DNA from: Saccoglossus kowalevskii | Lineage: Eukaryota; Hemichordata; Enteropneusta; Harrimaniidae | DNA: 64,000 bases | Assembly (NCBI RefSeq): GCF_000003605.2 | Contig: NW_003125395.1 | Location: 201,715-265,714 of the forward strand | Direction of reading: 5' to 3' | Notes under the pieces: model-generated | What the model was told of the DNA's origin: nothing | Databases searched by the model: none | The model's input: only the letters and a program-made list of their open reading frames with translations | Shown here: positions 7,391-21,900 of the stretch, in pieces | Position numbering within the stretch: position 1 is the first letter of the stretch | How the letters are laid out: every line of letters begins with the position of its first letter | Made by a program: the position numbers and the translations under genes

Positions 7391-10300
7391 GTGCGGATTG
7401 CCCAAGGGTGACAGAGTTGCATCATCCATATTTTTAAAGAGCATACCTCAGAGGTATAGAAACAGCAAAAAAACTTTGTATGGACCGCATTGCAAGGCTA
7501 TCCAAAAAAACTGGAGTTTGGCAACCAGACTAAGAAGCACAAAAGGTGTATTAATTTCAGTGGATAAAAAATAACTATTACAGTATTAAAATAAAATTAT
7601 GCGATACAAACCATTCACTATAAAACTATTGAGTGTATAATATCATTATAACGAATCCAGCAATTCGAAAATAACTCACCCCAGACTGGTAGCATTGCAA
7701 CGAGGAGAGGAAAACGATTACGACGATGATGATGTACAATCACCAAACAGAATCCCATCAATAATAGTTCCAACATGTTGTCGAAAATCTCTCACTGTTT
7801 GTATCAAACCGATTGTTCTCGTACGTATTGATGACAGATGTTTAATTATATACTGCCGAATGCACTGTATATATGCATAGTGGAAATATTGCATAGTAGC
7901 AGCTCATGTCTAAAATTATCACATTTATTAAATCCCTATACAGAGACTGTGTGTGCTATTTTGGAAGGGTTGTTTATATGATAACATGCATTCTAGTCGA
8001 TGCGAAATAGTGTTAAGTAAGGGCTATTCCAAAATCCCCCTTCCGGTCAACACACATTGTAGAATGATAGTATTATTTCCAGAGGTGTAAATAATATAAC
8101 AACGTATAAAGCCGGATAGATCAATGACCCTATAATATTGTTTCAAAATATGCAATCGATTAATGCATATAATGAAATAATAACGTCTCCCACTTTTATT
8201 TTCAGTTGAACCGTCAAATATTTAAATCTCACAAATAAAAATAAATCAATCATCTCTTGTACATGAATGATGTAAGGAAAGATAACGAATTTAATATTTT
8301 GTGTTTGTCACCGGGAAATAGTTCATTTGATTTGTGTCCGGTCATGCACAGAAGTGAATGCCTGACACTGTTGTGTTATCACATACACAAAGTGAGGGTA
8401 TTATTCGTACATGTATTAACACAAATATTCGCTTTCGCCGTTCACATACAGTGCGCTTGTCGATTATAATGATAATGTGCGAGTTATTATGTTTTGATCA
8501 ATTTTTGTTCTTATCATTTAAATTGTTACATACGTGTAAATTGATTTAGTAATGTTAGGCATTGCAAGTTGTTGAATTACTGCATATAAACGTAAACTAA
8601 CATGTTATATTCAATTGAATAATTATTTATAGTATTTTTTGTATTTTTGTTTTCATTTCGGAAAGAGAAGAATACAGTTTAGATTTCGTAACTTAAAACA
8701 AATATACGCATAAGGTAGTCCGAGTATTTTAATATATTTCAAGAGCAGTAATAAAGGCGTTTTTGGCGTTTTGAACTCGTTGAAACTAGAAACAGTAAAT
8801 AACTGTTGACATCGACATTCAAACTATGTCAATTCGTTCATCGACCGTACAAAGTAATTCTTTGATTAATGATCTACAAATACTGAATCACCAGTATTAT
8901 ACATTTAAACTAGTCATATTTCTTCTCGGACATATATTTTTGATAGATAATACTAATATTCATGCACGAACGAGTCTTAAAATCCAAGAAATAGAGCTAT
9001 CGAGTCTTGTGTCTGAATCTCATGATGGGGGTGTTGAAACAACGCGTGTGATTTAATCGTTGAGGCCCTAAAATGCACAAATCGATATATTGTATATATG
9101 ACAGAAGAGTCTTTCAATGCATGAATAACATAGTTGAAATTCATAGAATAAAATTACCACTACCTATTAGGTGACTTTAAACTTTAAACTTTTTCTTAAA
9201 ATTGGAGGTACTCAACTCTTTGTCTATGTGTAAAAAGAACCCTCTCCTTTCAAGTAAGTGTTGATACTTTGTCGTATATATGGTGTTTAAATGTATGTAT
9301 GTACTGACATGCACTGTAATGGCGCCATAGTGTATATAACACCCGTTTTCACTAAATTCCTACGTTAGCAATTGATAATGATGGACAATTTGTATTTATA
9401 ATGTTATAAAACCTCAAACCACAGGTGGAAAATAATATTCATGATTGTCGTTAATACGATAATCCCATGGGAAGCTATACATGTTTTATAAAATGTGATC
9501 AAATTTCAATTTAATAAATAATCTGTTATGTCAGTTGCACGTGTTCATGTTACACAAAATACTCCGGGTTATTCGGTGATTTAATGAAACGTGTATCATC
9601 CGCTACTACTTGTACGAACCGTTGCTAAGAAGCAAGCAGTTATTCATGATGGTGCTCATCCTCAAATTGTAGCTGGATTGAGTAACCAGGCGACAACGGT
9701 GTACTGTTTAAGAGAATAAACGGTACGTAGATCAAGTTTACAATCATTTAAATTTTAATAATAGGAATGTTACAGTTTATTCCCAAATGCATTGAGAAGA
9801 TCTCATATTGAGACGCCACGAAACTAATATTCTATGCTCAGGAACTTGCGTCCATGCTCGGTCATTAATATGTAATTTATATGTAATTTTATGTTCTGTC
9901 TGTGCGTGTTACTAACAAGCTCGAACATTGTTTCATTTGTTAGTGAGCTCAAGTACAACATAAATAACATACATTATTATATGCAAATATCACCGATAAA
10001 TTTACAGATGACCATAAATTTACAGATGACCCTTTCAAAGAAACTTGAATATAGTTTGACAGTTTGACAGTTTACAATTCTGTTCTTTGATGATTCTACG
10101 TTGTGGCACAGTGAACACTATATTGAAACTGTTATACCCCACAATACATATACTTATTCAATATTATTCAATAAACTAAATGTACATATGTCAATTGGAA
10201 TCAAGACAGTCGAATTGCGTTGAATGAGTTAGTATACCATGCATTGCACATTAGTTTCTGTATCAGAACTGATTTCTAATTTATAACGAAACTATAAATA

Positions 10301-13300
10301 GTTCTGTTTCAAAGAGTTGTAAACGGACATTTGGCAGTATTTAGAACAGCCGTATGATATGCGGCAGTTATGGATGTCATTTTTTGCTCTATATCATAGA
10401 TTCAACATGTTTTGTTCTCCAATGACACGATTTGACATGTTTGTTTTACTTTCAGATATTTGGTGATAATATTCTGGAATTTACAGAGATGTTCTTTTGA
10501 TGGGATCATTACTGATATAAGAAAACAAACCTAATAAAGCTAGAGATACATCTACAGATACACTACAGATGAGGTTGTCTCTGAGAATTTAACGTATTTT
10601 CCATTAACTTTCAGCATTTTTGTCCAATTGTTTCATTATTTCACTTCGTATTCAAAATAGTCACCAATAGATTTAATATTCTCGACTGTGTGTTCAATGT
10701 TCAACGTTTTGAATTAATCATAATCCCTTTTATATTATTTTTTTCTTATTTTTAAATGACTACACTCATAAACAATAACGAAAAGAACATGTTTAAAAGA
10801 CGTTCCACCAACTAATAGTGGGTTTAGCGTAATGGATATTATTATTCTCTCTGATTGTATTGATTGACATTTCGAGCATAAAAAAAAATAATGTACTGTT
10901 TGTAAATTCGATGAATGTTTATATATTTCTATAACCGTCAATGATAATACAAGACTGGAGTAACTGAAATGGTAGCAATACATAATGGTGGCAATGTATA
11001 GATTTACATTACATATTCAATAGTTATTCAAAAGACATGTTCCATAGGCCTCGCATAAACACATTTTTGTTAATGTCATTAAAGACAAGTCATCAATCAT
11101 CTCAACAAATAACACGGTATGTTGGAAGTATATGACTCAATGTGTTGTAAATATAAATTTCAAATATTTAATTAACTTCGCTACTCTGCGTATTTGTATA
11201 AATGTTATATACTTGATGGAAACACTGTTGCGTTGAATTAGTCAATTCAATTCAAAATTGTAATTGTTGTGTATCCTTGGATTTCCTTGCATTTGCATTA
11301 TAAATTCAACAGTTGACACACATATGGAAAGATCATCGTAGCACCATGAGGCCACTGCGATCAATTACGTCGTCGGATTGATATTTATTAATGCAATCTA
11401 ATTTCATTCGTCACTTTGTAATATAATTGAATCACCCACATATGTTTTGTATTGAATCATTAATCATCAATTTCAACTTTCCTTGAGATTTAACATTCGG
11501 TCGGTCCATTTGAAGTTTCTTCTTAATATTCATTGCATATTAGGAGAGACACTGCATTATTTAACTGGATAAGCTTTTCAAACTCGTATCAAACATTGAT
11601 TTGACTTAACTATTGACCTCACCAGCGTTTCTACATATTAGCCAATATTAAAAGAAACACATTAAAGTACACAGAGTCGAATTTTTTTTACAATGACCTA
11701 TATATTCTGGTTCATACTTAGTTATGTGCTTTGAAGTAGGACAAATATATATAACAAATATATTACTTTTAATACCATCAGTATCTGTAGCAAAAATCCA
11801 CTATCTCTTAACTATGGGGTATTCATTTCGCAGATTATTCGCTGCCATGTTCTGCAATAAATATGCATCTTTGTCATTCGCAATTATTAGACCAAGGGTT
11901 TTGCAATCGAGATTTTGTGAGTTTGTAGTTAAATATAATAACACTTTCGAAACGAGGGTGTCAGATGACATCAATGTCACTCATCCAATGTAGCCTTCAG
12001 GTTTCACATAGAACAATTTGATTACGACTCATAAATGATGTAAGACGGGTGTCACGTCACATGTGGCGCCGGATTGTGCTTACTCTGTTCGATTACTCCT
12101 AAAATCACTTCACGCATAAATACTAGCAATAATAATATAAGGTTATTACGAGTATACCTCAAAGTATGCACGAATACATTACAGGTGGAGTATCGACCTT
12201 ATTATTTTACATCTTTTCTTACAAGGATACACCATGGAAATGCCGAAATCCAAAATATTTCGAACAGAATCGCCGTCCGGTCAAACTCTGGTGGCAGCCA
12301 TGTTTGTTTTATTATTAGAGGACGCTTCTCCGCGTAATCATTCTCATATTTGGAATTTGCAATTCCTGATATGGTAGGTGAAATTAAATTACCCCGTAAA
12401 ATACCGCAAAATTACTGCACGCTGTAACTTATGGCGTTACGGTGACAGCTGTATAATTTTTAACAATAATCTTTAATCCATTTTTTTAAAATACAAAATG
12501 ATCAAAAATTCAAGACAATGTTCGATGGAAAAAAAATTACATAACAATAATTAGTAAATGTAATACATAATCGCCGATGAAAAATATAATATTCATAGTT
12601 TGAATGGTTTCTATAAAAAGGATGTTTTTATACACGTTTCAAATTCATTAGCATCAGTACACTGTTTCGTTTCTAATAACAGAGCATTGAGTATACCATG
12701 TAGTCTATATCAATTCCTCTAATTAATTTGACTATATAGGTGTTTGTGAACTGTTTTGCTAATAGTTGTCTATAGCCTGTTTCGTCTTCTGGGGGTTTAT
12801 GTTCTTTTGTATACAATTTAAAGTTCAACATGTTGATTATAATGAATCGTGACATAAACGGCTGTATTCCACCACCTGTTTACGTAATTTAAGAATAACG
12901 TATATATGATCTAGACACAATTACATCAGAAATGTGTCATTGCGTAGAACATAATTTGTTTGTTATTTTTATATGGATGTAGATCAGATGGAAATAAATA
13001 TTATTCTATGGATACGTTAGTGATACAAAAACACAATTCGCCAATGTAATAAAACTCTACCTTACAACATTCTGTATCATTATGATTCTATGATGACCAC
13101 ACCTGGATCACTTACGTACTGTCAATCTTTCTCAATGAATATTGAGAAGGTATGCACCAAAGCACAAATGAAAATCTTTGGGAAGAAGTTATAATGGATT
13201 ATGGAGTTTAATTACCTCAAGTCAAGTGAGCAAAGTGAGCCAATTCCACTGTATATGAGTTAGACCTAAAATCAAGTAAGAACAATCTATATAACTGCAT

Positions 13301-15359
13301 CTATATAACTGAACATGAGTTATGAACATGATCGTTTCATACATTCTGGTCTAATTTACATGGTCGGATATACATGTTGTAATCACATATTCCTCTTATT
13401 TTATTAATCTACGATTTGCAATCCTGCCTGTGTTTCTCGTTACATGTTATGCATTGCTTACAATTCCTGGAATTTATATTATAAAAAAAATACTCACACA
13501 GTGTCTAGTGAAACATTCGTAAAAGACATGTCATTAGCATATGAAGGAATGCATTATTTGTGTTTGTAATTTAATTTTCAGATGAATATATATCATCAGT
13601 TATTCTAAATAGAAAAAAAAGCTTGATTATGCATTCTTTGAGAGAGTTTAATCAGTATCAATAGGCAATTACCTCGACAGACTAGATACATTTTATTGAT
13701 ACATTCGTGACAAGCAAAAAAAGAAAAAAATGCCCAAATTAGTATTAAATGTATACATAATAGCGCTGTGAATAAGATGATTGAAAGATGGATATATGCT
13801 TTATGTATATCACAGTGTGGGGGCATTTCAAACTGTGACGATTATGTATTGACCACTTAGTGACTAGTGACAATATATTCTACAAACCTAACACGGTATG
13901 TTACACTGCATTAAAATGAGAGCGAGGGTTTAATTAGTGCAGGATGGCTTTAAAATAAGTATACTAATCTCACCCAACTCCGTTGCATCAGAGTGCAATT
14001 ATGTGCGCCAACGATTATATAGTGTAATACAAGCGCTGACATAGTCTCCTTGTGATTTACTGTAAATACGATTTAACAAAATTGTAATTAGCTTGTTTAT
14101 GTGAGAAATGTTTAAACATGCTCTTCGTGAACAATAAATTAAATTCTTCCAATTTGTGTGTTATAGAAATGCAGGAAAGGTCAGTGTCAACTTGTACCCA
14201 GGATGTGTTTTTGTTCCTTGTAATACTTCCACGACGTTAGAAATGTCTATAATTGTTGATAATATATCTTCCTCTAGCAATTTGTCAGGCAGGATGTTAG
14301 CAACATAATAAGGCAGTTCACGTATCTTTATTTAAGAAAAACATTGTATAAAAACACATAGTCCCATGTTCTACGTGAATACACTACCTACATAATGAGG
14401 ACGACAATTCACAGAGCTACCTGGGCATATTCATAGACATGATATGCATATTTCAAAGCCTAATAAATTAGTGTTTGTTGTGCTTCTTTTAAATATTCTC
14501 CACTTGTTGTAGAGATCCGACATGTCAACATTATATAGCCAAGACTGTAACACGTCCAACTGTTCCTGACTTAATGCTTCGAAATAATTATATACAACTT
14601 GTGACTATGTCACTCATAGATTGCAGATATAGAATTTAAAATTTCAAGAATGTTTTTGGTTAAGCGTTCAATATAACCAGCTAGGTGTTAGTACAGATGT
14701 CATTGAATTTCTCCCTTTGTTGTTTCTGTACAGACAATATGGCAACGCATGTCCAAAGCCGTCTCAATTTTTCTTTTCGCGCCAGAAATATGATGCCTGT
14801 CCAGTGAGAATTGATGGTTGGTTATACATTAATTAATATTACCAAGTTTTATCTAAATAAATGAGATGCAGAAACAATGACTTCAGGTAATTATTTTCAA
14901 GTCAGTACAACCTGGTTAACAAGAAATTTGTTTTGAACATAACTAGAACACATACGTTTCCATAGTTTATGACAATTCTGCCTGCTTATATCACTGACTG
15001 ACAATACATAATTGACACTGAAATATCACCATACATCTCAAGTCGCTTAAAACATAAGCGAAGTTCATATCTTTATTCCTAAATTTGATTGGTCAATCTC
15101 AAACAAACAACAATCAAATATTTGTCCTTGGCATGTGCATACAGGCGGGCGTATCATTGCAATAACCAACCAACAATTTAATGATTTTTTAGATGGGTGA
15201 AGCCACTTTAGATTAGATCTAAAATTACATTTGCTTGGTTAACCCAATTTTGCACAGACAGTCATTTAATATACTATCAACAAAACACTTTTTCTCATAT
15301 CAGTGGAAAAATTTTCAGATTCCTTTGAATTAGGTACACGTTGACTGACTTAACTGGGC
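7391..15359. other. AT-rich non-coding DNA, no gene recognised
   Basis: I read through this 8-kb stretch without finding an exon, RNA gene or transposon that I can name. Small items: an 18-base tandem duplication (unit ATAAATTTACAGATGACC at 9996-10013 and 10014-10031), and scattered poly-A and poly-T runs. Short open frames (such as 8257-8469, 8826-9056 and 11724-11993) have chance-like composition and no recognisable motif. Confidence 0.5.
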
Positions 15360-15990
15360 ATTACAGTTTAGAGTCGTCAGCAAACAACTTACAAACAGAC
15401 GAAATACCATCAGGCACGTTATTGTTTAGAAAACCAATGAATACGATTAGCCAAAGACCACTACACTGCAGTTTGATCACAACTCCTGTCTCATATTAAA
15501 CAGAAAAAGGTTCAATCCAGCGCAGCACAATACCCATGGAATTTAATCATCAGACCTTTGTGTGGAACACTGTCAAGGACTTGGAAAAATCTAAGTAGAC
15601 CTCACTAGTAGGTTTACCTTCATCAAAATCTGAGACTCTTCAAGAAACCATGCTGACATCCAACAAAATGATTGCTTCTGTCGAATTTTCTTGATGCCAC
15701 ACTTGTAACACATCATACACACGACACTGGTATGACTGATAGGGCGTTGCTTCATGGGATCCTTCTTCTTATTGATATTTCTATAATTTTGCATAACCTG
15801 ACTTTAAGACCACGGCTTTCTACGATTTTGCGAAAGAATAGTAAAAAGAATTTAGGAAATTCGTTTAGAAGCTTCAATTAGTACTCCGAGGGTGTAGATC
15901 TTCAGGTCCAACAGACTTGATTAGATTTAGTTTACTAAGGGCTTCAGAGATAATACACAATCAAAATTGCTGAGATTAGATTCATCTTTT
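15360..15990 (-). pseudogene. CR1-like LINE reverse transcriptase, decayed fragment
   Basis: Three patches in the correct order on the minus strand mark a non-LTR retrotransposon reverse transcriptase. First is KSVGPEDLHPR (about 15890-15920), the KS-GPD-lHPR block at the RT N terminus. Then comes RPISHTSVVC (about 15720-15750), the nYRPISLTSV block. Last is GISSVCKLFADDSKL (about 15365-15410), which contains the catalytic FADD. The three are in two different frames with stops between, and the spacing is shorter than in an intact RT, so internal sequence has been lost or scrambled. The combination is typical of CR1-group LINEs. Sequence upstream to about 16150 may be the linker before the RT, but I cannot prove it. 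The copy is dead and truncated at both ends. Confidence 0.6.
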
Positions 15991-18900
15991 CTTGGAAAGT
16001 TAGAATACTATTTGAGGAAACAAACCATTCCATGAAGCTGTTTAAGATCAGTGTTATTTTCATTGATGTTCATTTTTCTTTGGGCAGGAGCGCAACACCA
16101 TTTCAAATTTTGATTTTGCCTCCTTTGCAGTATTTTTTGCTCGAAATTCCCATTTTCATTTCGACAAACCATTTTTTTAATAATTTTTTGCCCGAACGTA
16201 AATTGAAATTCCCTGTCCATTCTTGATTAAATGTAACTATTACGGACGTTGCGCTTCTCCTTAGCTGCGCCGTGTTTCCCCTTATTAAACCACACGTTCC
16301 ATCGGCTATTCTCACCGTATATCCTTACTAAAAGAGAACTGCAAGCATATTATGCTGATTTCTCAGTAATAACATTATAAATGATATTACCAAGCTTACG
16401 CCTTATTGTATTGTAATGGTTGAACACGTGCAATTGTCTCAGAAGTAGCCCCCAGTCAATATAATAAAGAAAATTGAAAGACATTAAAATATGATGGCTG
16501 TTACCCGGTGCTGCCAAGTAGCCAATCCCAGAAATCATCCCTTTTTATTATTTGTTTCATGTGTAGCTCAATATTTTTAAATTGCTTAGTTCAATGCATC
16601 GCTCATATCATCAGACGGGGACACATCTTAAAAACAAACGTCCAGCAAGAACCAATTGAGAAACCACGTGACTTGTTTTTACCTTTTTAAATTATAATGA
16701 TCATTTATTCTCTTTCATTACATTTATAGTTCAAAATACCATGTCTGCCTAGAGTAATGCTAGACGTGATCAACGAGCAGAATGGGACTCAATTTAAAGG
16801 GGTAATTTGATATGTAGCTTTCACGTTCACACCTAAAAGAGCGTGGCTCGCATTATACAAATAAATATACAATGAGTCCGAGTTTTATAACCACCGAAAT
16901 AACACTGTATACCCATTCTTAACAACGATGTGTAACACTACTACAGTTACTACAGACAATATATTGTGTATATAGTCAAATAGTAACCTCATAACAAATT
17001 AATTTCCATATACACTTCTATGAACTATAGTTTACCAACCCTTTACTTCAATATAGAACGATTAATTGAATAATATATAGGATTGATAGGATTAGTGCAC
17101 GCCGTATATTTACAAACAAATCGAGCGTGACAGCACTTGATACCGAATGTACCACTGTACCACATGATGTAGAACATACTTGAACGTTAATGTTCATTCC
17201 GTGTAAATAGCCAAATCAATCATTTACAATAGCCAAATCAATCATCTTGTGTTGATTGACTTTTATTTCTCACATATACCGGATATCAATTTCATACATG
17301 GATTAATAATCAGGTCCAGTGTCAGTTTAGAAAGCCGGAAATGACATTGACGTTAGCAGTCCAACGTATAATAACGTGACAGAACAGGAAATAAAGTAAA
17401 GGTCGTGACAATGTCAGTAATATAATATCATCTGACATTTGACTAGGAAATGTATATTGAATACATTGTTATAATATATATACACAAATAAGCGATTTTA
17501 AATAATGTTGAGTTGTTTATTTTTATAGTAAATTTACAATTAAAAAAATGTATACTATATACAACAATCAAGATGTAATTGAACAAAAATGTTATGAAGA
17601 ATCTGCATTATATACGTTGTTATAGTATTATTAAGCATACATTTAATGAGTTACATATAGATCTATATAAGTTAATGTCATCAGTAATTTTTCAAGAATT
17701 AGTTCAGGATGGGAGTGTTTTTTTTTTCTGTTTCTTCAATTTATCATGGTATATGATATTTTATATTGGGATTATAAGAATGACGTCACGTACAATTTTA
17801 TACACAAAAACTGCCGGTTGACACATTGTGCGCGCTCTTCTCAACTGCTATCCCGTCATCCCATTCTGCTATACATTTAAATGTGACGTTCTTCAGGAAA
17901 GGCCTAGCAATGCGCAATCTGAACGTCTGACGTCACGAACAACACGCAGAACACTTATCATGATCAAATCGGCAAGCCAATGCCCTCTGCAACAGCACCA
18001 GCAACGTACTCCTGAGGAAAAGTAAATACAATAATAATTACATGCAAATTACAAACAAATAAACACGCATTAAACGAGAGTCGACGTCACGACTACAGCC
18101 ACTCACGCCTCGTCGCGATAAGCAGACGTATTCCTCGTCACAATATTACGCTTTGCTCAGAAGAAGACGAAACAATCAAATAAATCATTAATATATATTA
18201 TAAAGATACTCGGTAAAATAAAATGAAGCAATATTTATAAGTAACTCATGACCGGTCTTCCAAATATATTTAGAACCTAACAGACAAAGAAAGAGAAAAG
18301 GCAACAACATGTTTAATACAGTGTAGTGTAATCTATCCGATTGGATTCGGATATAAATAAGATATAGGAGACTATGGGAATATTTAGCTTGTGAATGAGA
18401 ACATTGATCGTCACCGAGTATTATTACTGGAATGCATCTTGTTCAGCATCAAGTTGTCATGAAAATCATGCTCTATTGGTGGTCACGTTTTCATTTCAAT
18501 TCCATTGAATTCGATGACCTATATTTTTAATACACATTTGTGAGACGTACAGATTTACAAATTTATTATTCATTCAACCGAGCGCGGATCTTTATAGTAG
18601 GCACACGTCGATATTGTTATTGGGTTGATACACACTTATTGAATATAGTGTACAGAACAAGTTATTTAAAATTGCAATATATAAATATAATTCGTTTTCA
18701 TATGTTTTTATATAGTGTAAAAATGTGTTTTCGAAGTTCTCTTCTATAATGCATTGCACATATATCCAGTAATATTTCACATATTTCAATTTGGCTCTTA
18801 CAAATTGATCAAAAAGAAGAAAAATAATATCAACAGCGTTTTTATTGATGTTACTAGATATTGGAAGCGCGAAACCTAATTTAAAATATAAAAAAAATAG

Positions 18901-21900
18901 ACTCCACGACGTAACTCATCAATGCGAACAAAAACTAACGCGATTTCAATTTATTTCATGCTATTGTGTCTTTAGTGGCATTCGGCTCTTAATCATTTCT
19001 AAAACTAACTGTACGTATGGAAGATTATTTTAATATCAATCCTAAAACCCAATTAACATATGTTTTCTCGGTATCGTACCCGCGCCTTGGACTGTATATA
19101 TATTATTCCTCCAGGTGATTGATTTCAACTAAAAAAATGTAACGATTTATTTGTAAAACGTATTCCGATTTAATTCAAATTCTCTTCTTCTATGATTACA
19201 TTTTGTGTCTGTTTACTAAAACTATCCGAGTTTCAGTGACGTTCTTTTTATGATCGTTCCAGAATACCAGGATTTGAAATACACAAGATATCTTCATACT
19301 GAAGCAGCGTAAAATACGTGAGATTGGCGATTGTGCATTTTCCCACGACTGAACACTATATCATAGGTGTAGGAATATAAAATATCGCAAGTACACAATG
19401 AAAAATAATCAGACACGTTTCGAACATATAGAAGCGAATCAAAAGATTCAATCACAGCAAATGCGACTTTAGACTAAAAGGGACGTGCATCCCATTCCGC
19501 TAAACCTACTGATTTGCTGTATTGTGCAAATCTCAGGGACTCTACGTCGAGGGGCGTGTATAAGTGACTGACCTATAATTGATTCTAAAACTATGAACAG
19601 ACCCGAGTGGTAATACATGCATAACATATATCACTATTTATGCGTGAGTGAATCCCCAACAGCGACATATTTATTATAAATTAGGACCGTCAGAATTAAA
19701 ATGAGTTGAAAAGTATTTACTTACAAATATGGATTTGCATTTTTGTGTGATAATGTACAGCTATAACGTCTTAAAGCCTTTAATTCTGACATCTGACATA
19801 TTTTATTCGGTACGGATGGCAACAATGTGCTAATTTCAAAGAAGGGCGCATTGCTATATAAAAGGTTTTCCACTTCCCCATGAACGAAGCACACAACAAT
19901 TCCGTTCAAGGAGAATTAGAACGGTACGGAAACCGTACAAGCCTGGCATTTTCATGTTCTCTTAATCGACTAATTATTGTGCGTTCCGATTTTCAATTAA
20001 CCATTTAATCAATCATTCGAATTGTCAACTCTAGACATTCGCTTTGCCACTGGACCGTGTACGCACATCTTGCCTGAGTGAGAAGACCCACGTGCACTGT
20101 GTAGTCGTTTTAGATAAATCCTTAATCCTTAGTACGTAAATACACACTGGTATTGCCAGGAAAACTATTTCCAAATGTGTTGTTACATGTTATTTATATT
20201 AGAATGAGCTCCAATGATATACTTGTTTGATAGGGGATGATATCAGATGGGAGGGTGTCAGTTTATAAATGTGTTATATTATTGATGTAAACAGGTTTAA
20301 CACAAACGAAATTGCAAAAAAAAAATCGTAACATTGTTACAAGTGAATAGTTTATCTAAACGACGTATCATGTACTATTTAATTGCCTTCTGGAAATTAT
20401 ATAGATATTTTTATTCAGAAAAATTATTTCAACATGTTACCCTAGGTTAGCTACAGCAGATGTTCATTACAGATAATCATGTAATACATATGCAATTGGC
20501 GGTTATCCTGGTTACCATGACAGTCTCTAGTGTTCATTTAATGATCATACATCATCCATGATTCAGGTAATTGTTTCATTCTTAAACAAAGATAATAAGT
20601 GTAGAACTGTATCAGTGTTGAGTAATGTGTAACAATTCTTGTTTGGTTAAAATGTTAGTATGTGTTTAAATTGAAGCCGAACCTGCAAGTTTACAAACTA
20701 TAATAAGCATCCCGTGTTTTATTAAGAATACAGATTATGATTTGACATGATTAGGAGCGTTTTGAAATCTGAATGTAGGATTTGACTAGCAAAACGTATG
20801 TATACACCTTAAAATACATTATTTTCTGTCTACAAATGTAAATCCAAACAATTTCTTTACTAAAGGGCTATATATTTAAAAAATATACAACAAGATTTAA
20901 AATAATTTGTTTTACTTCATTTCGTTTTGAGTGTATGTAAATCGAAAAATACCTTAGTTTCTTTCATATAAATATTTAAACCACTGTTTTAAACTTCACA
21001 ATACATGAAAAACTGCATTTTGTTGATTTGGAATGGACTTATTCATGAGCTCGTTCGCCTTCTCAGTTCGCCGAGGATTGAGAATGGGCTCACAATTTCA
21101 TTCACGGACGGAGCTAATCATTTTTCGGTCTGCTTTTGATACAAATATCAGATGTTTGCAGGATTTTAGATATCTATTAGTTACATAAACCATAGTGTTT
21201 CATTTTGTCTCGACTCCGAGACTCTCAACCTTGTTGCAGTTGTCATAGAAAATCTGTTTTAAAATCCAGTAATCAATTATACGGAAGTTAAATATGCCAT
21301 CGCCTATTTGACTAGCATTTCCATAGAATTACATAGATGTTAATGATGCGTGACCATTCAATAAGTAAGTGTCTGATTCGATGTTATCGTCTTTTGAAGT
21401 AACAAACATTCACGAAATATATGTCAATCAGAATTTAAAAAGAAACTCAGTAAGAATTGTATTTCAGAAAAAAAGGAGTATTCATAAAAAACATCCATTA
21501 AACCAAGATTATTGAGTTAATATAATCCTTTACGATGAATAGAGTGAATATAACTCTTAGGATTCACTTGATATCAGTTTATTGAACCAGATTATTAATA
21601 ATGGTTTACGTGCCTTGTATTGTATCTGTATGTGTCTTAAGGTTTAATCATCTAGGATCATCATCGTCCAATATTAAATTATTGCAATCACCCACTGTTT
21701 AATTTAGCTAGTTTAACTTGTCACTGTTAAGATGGCACGGTAAAGTTGTTTCTTGGAAAATAGAGAAAGAATGTCCGATGGCTGATACACAAATGTGCAC
21801 ATAAGTTCACATCGTCATCCTCATTGCACAGTACCAATATGGTGACGTTGATTCTTCAATTCTAGATGTACTACTTAATATTTAAAATTTTGATGGTAAT

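Noticed and set aside
7293-7574. 93-codon plus-strand frame at the right terminus
   Set aside because: It starts inside the inverted repeat and runs into unrelated flank, so it cannot be one gene.
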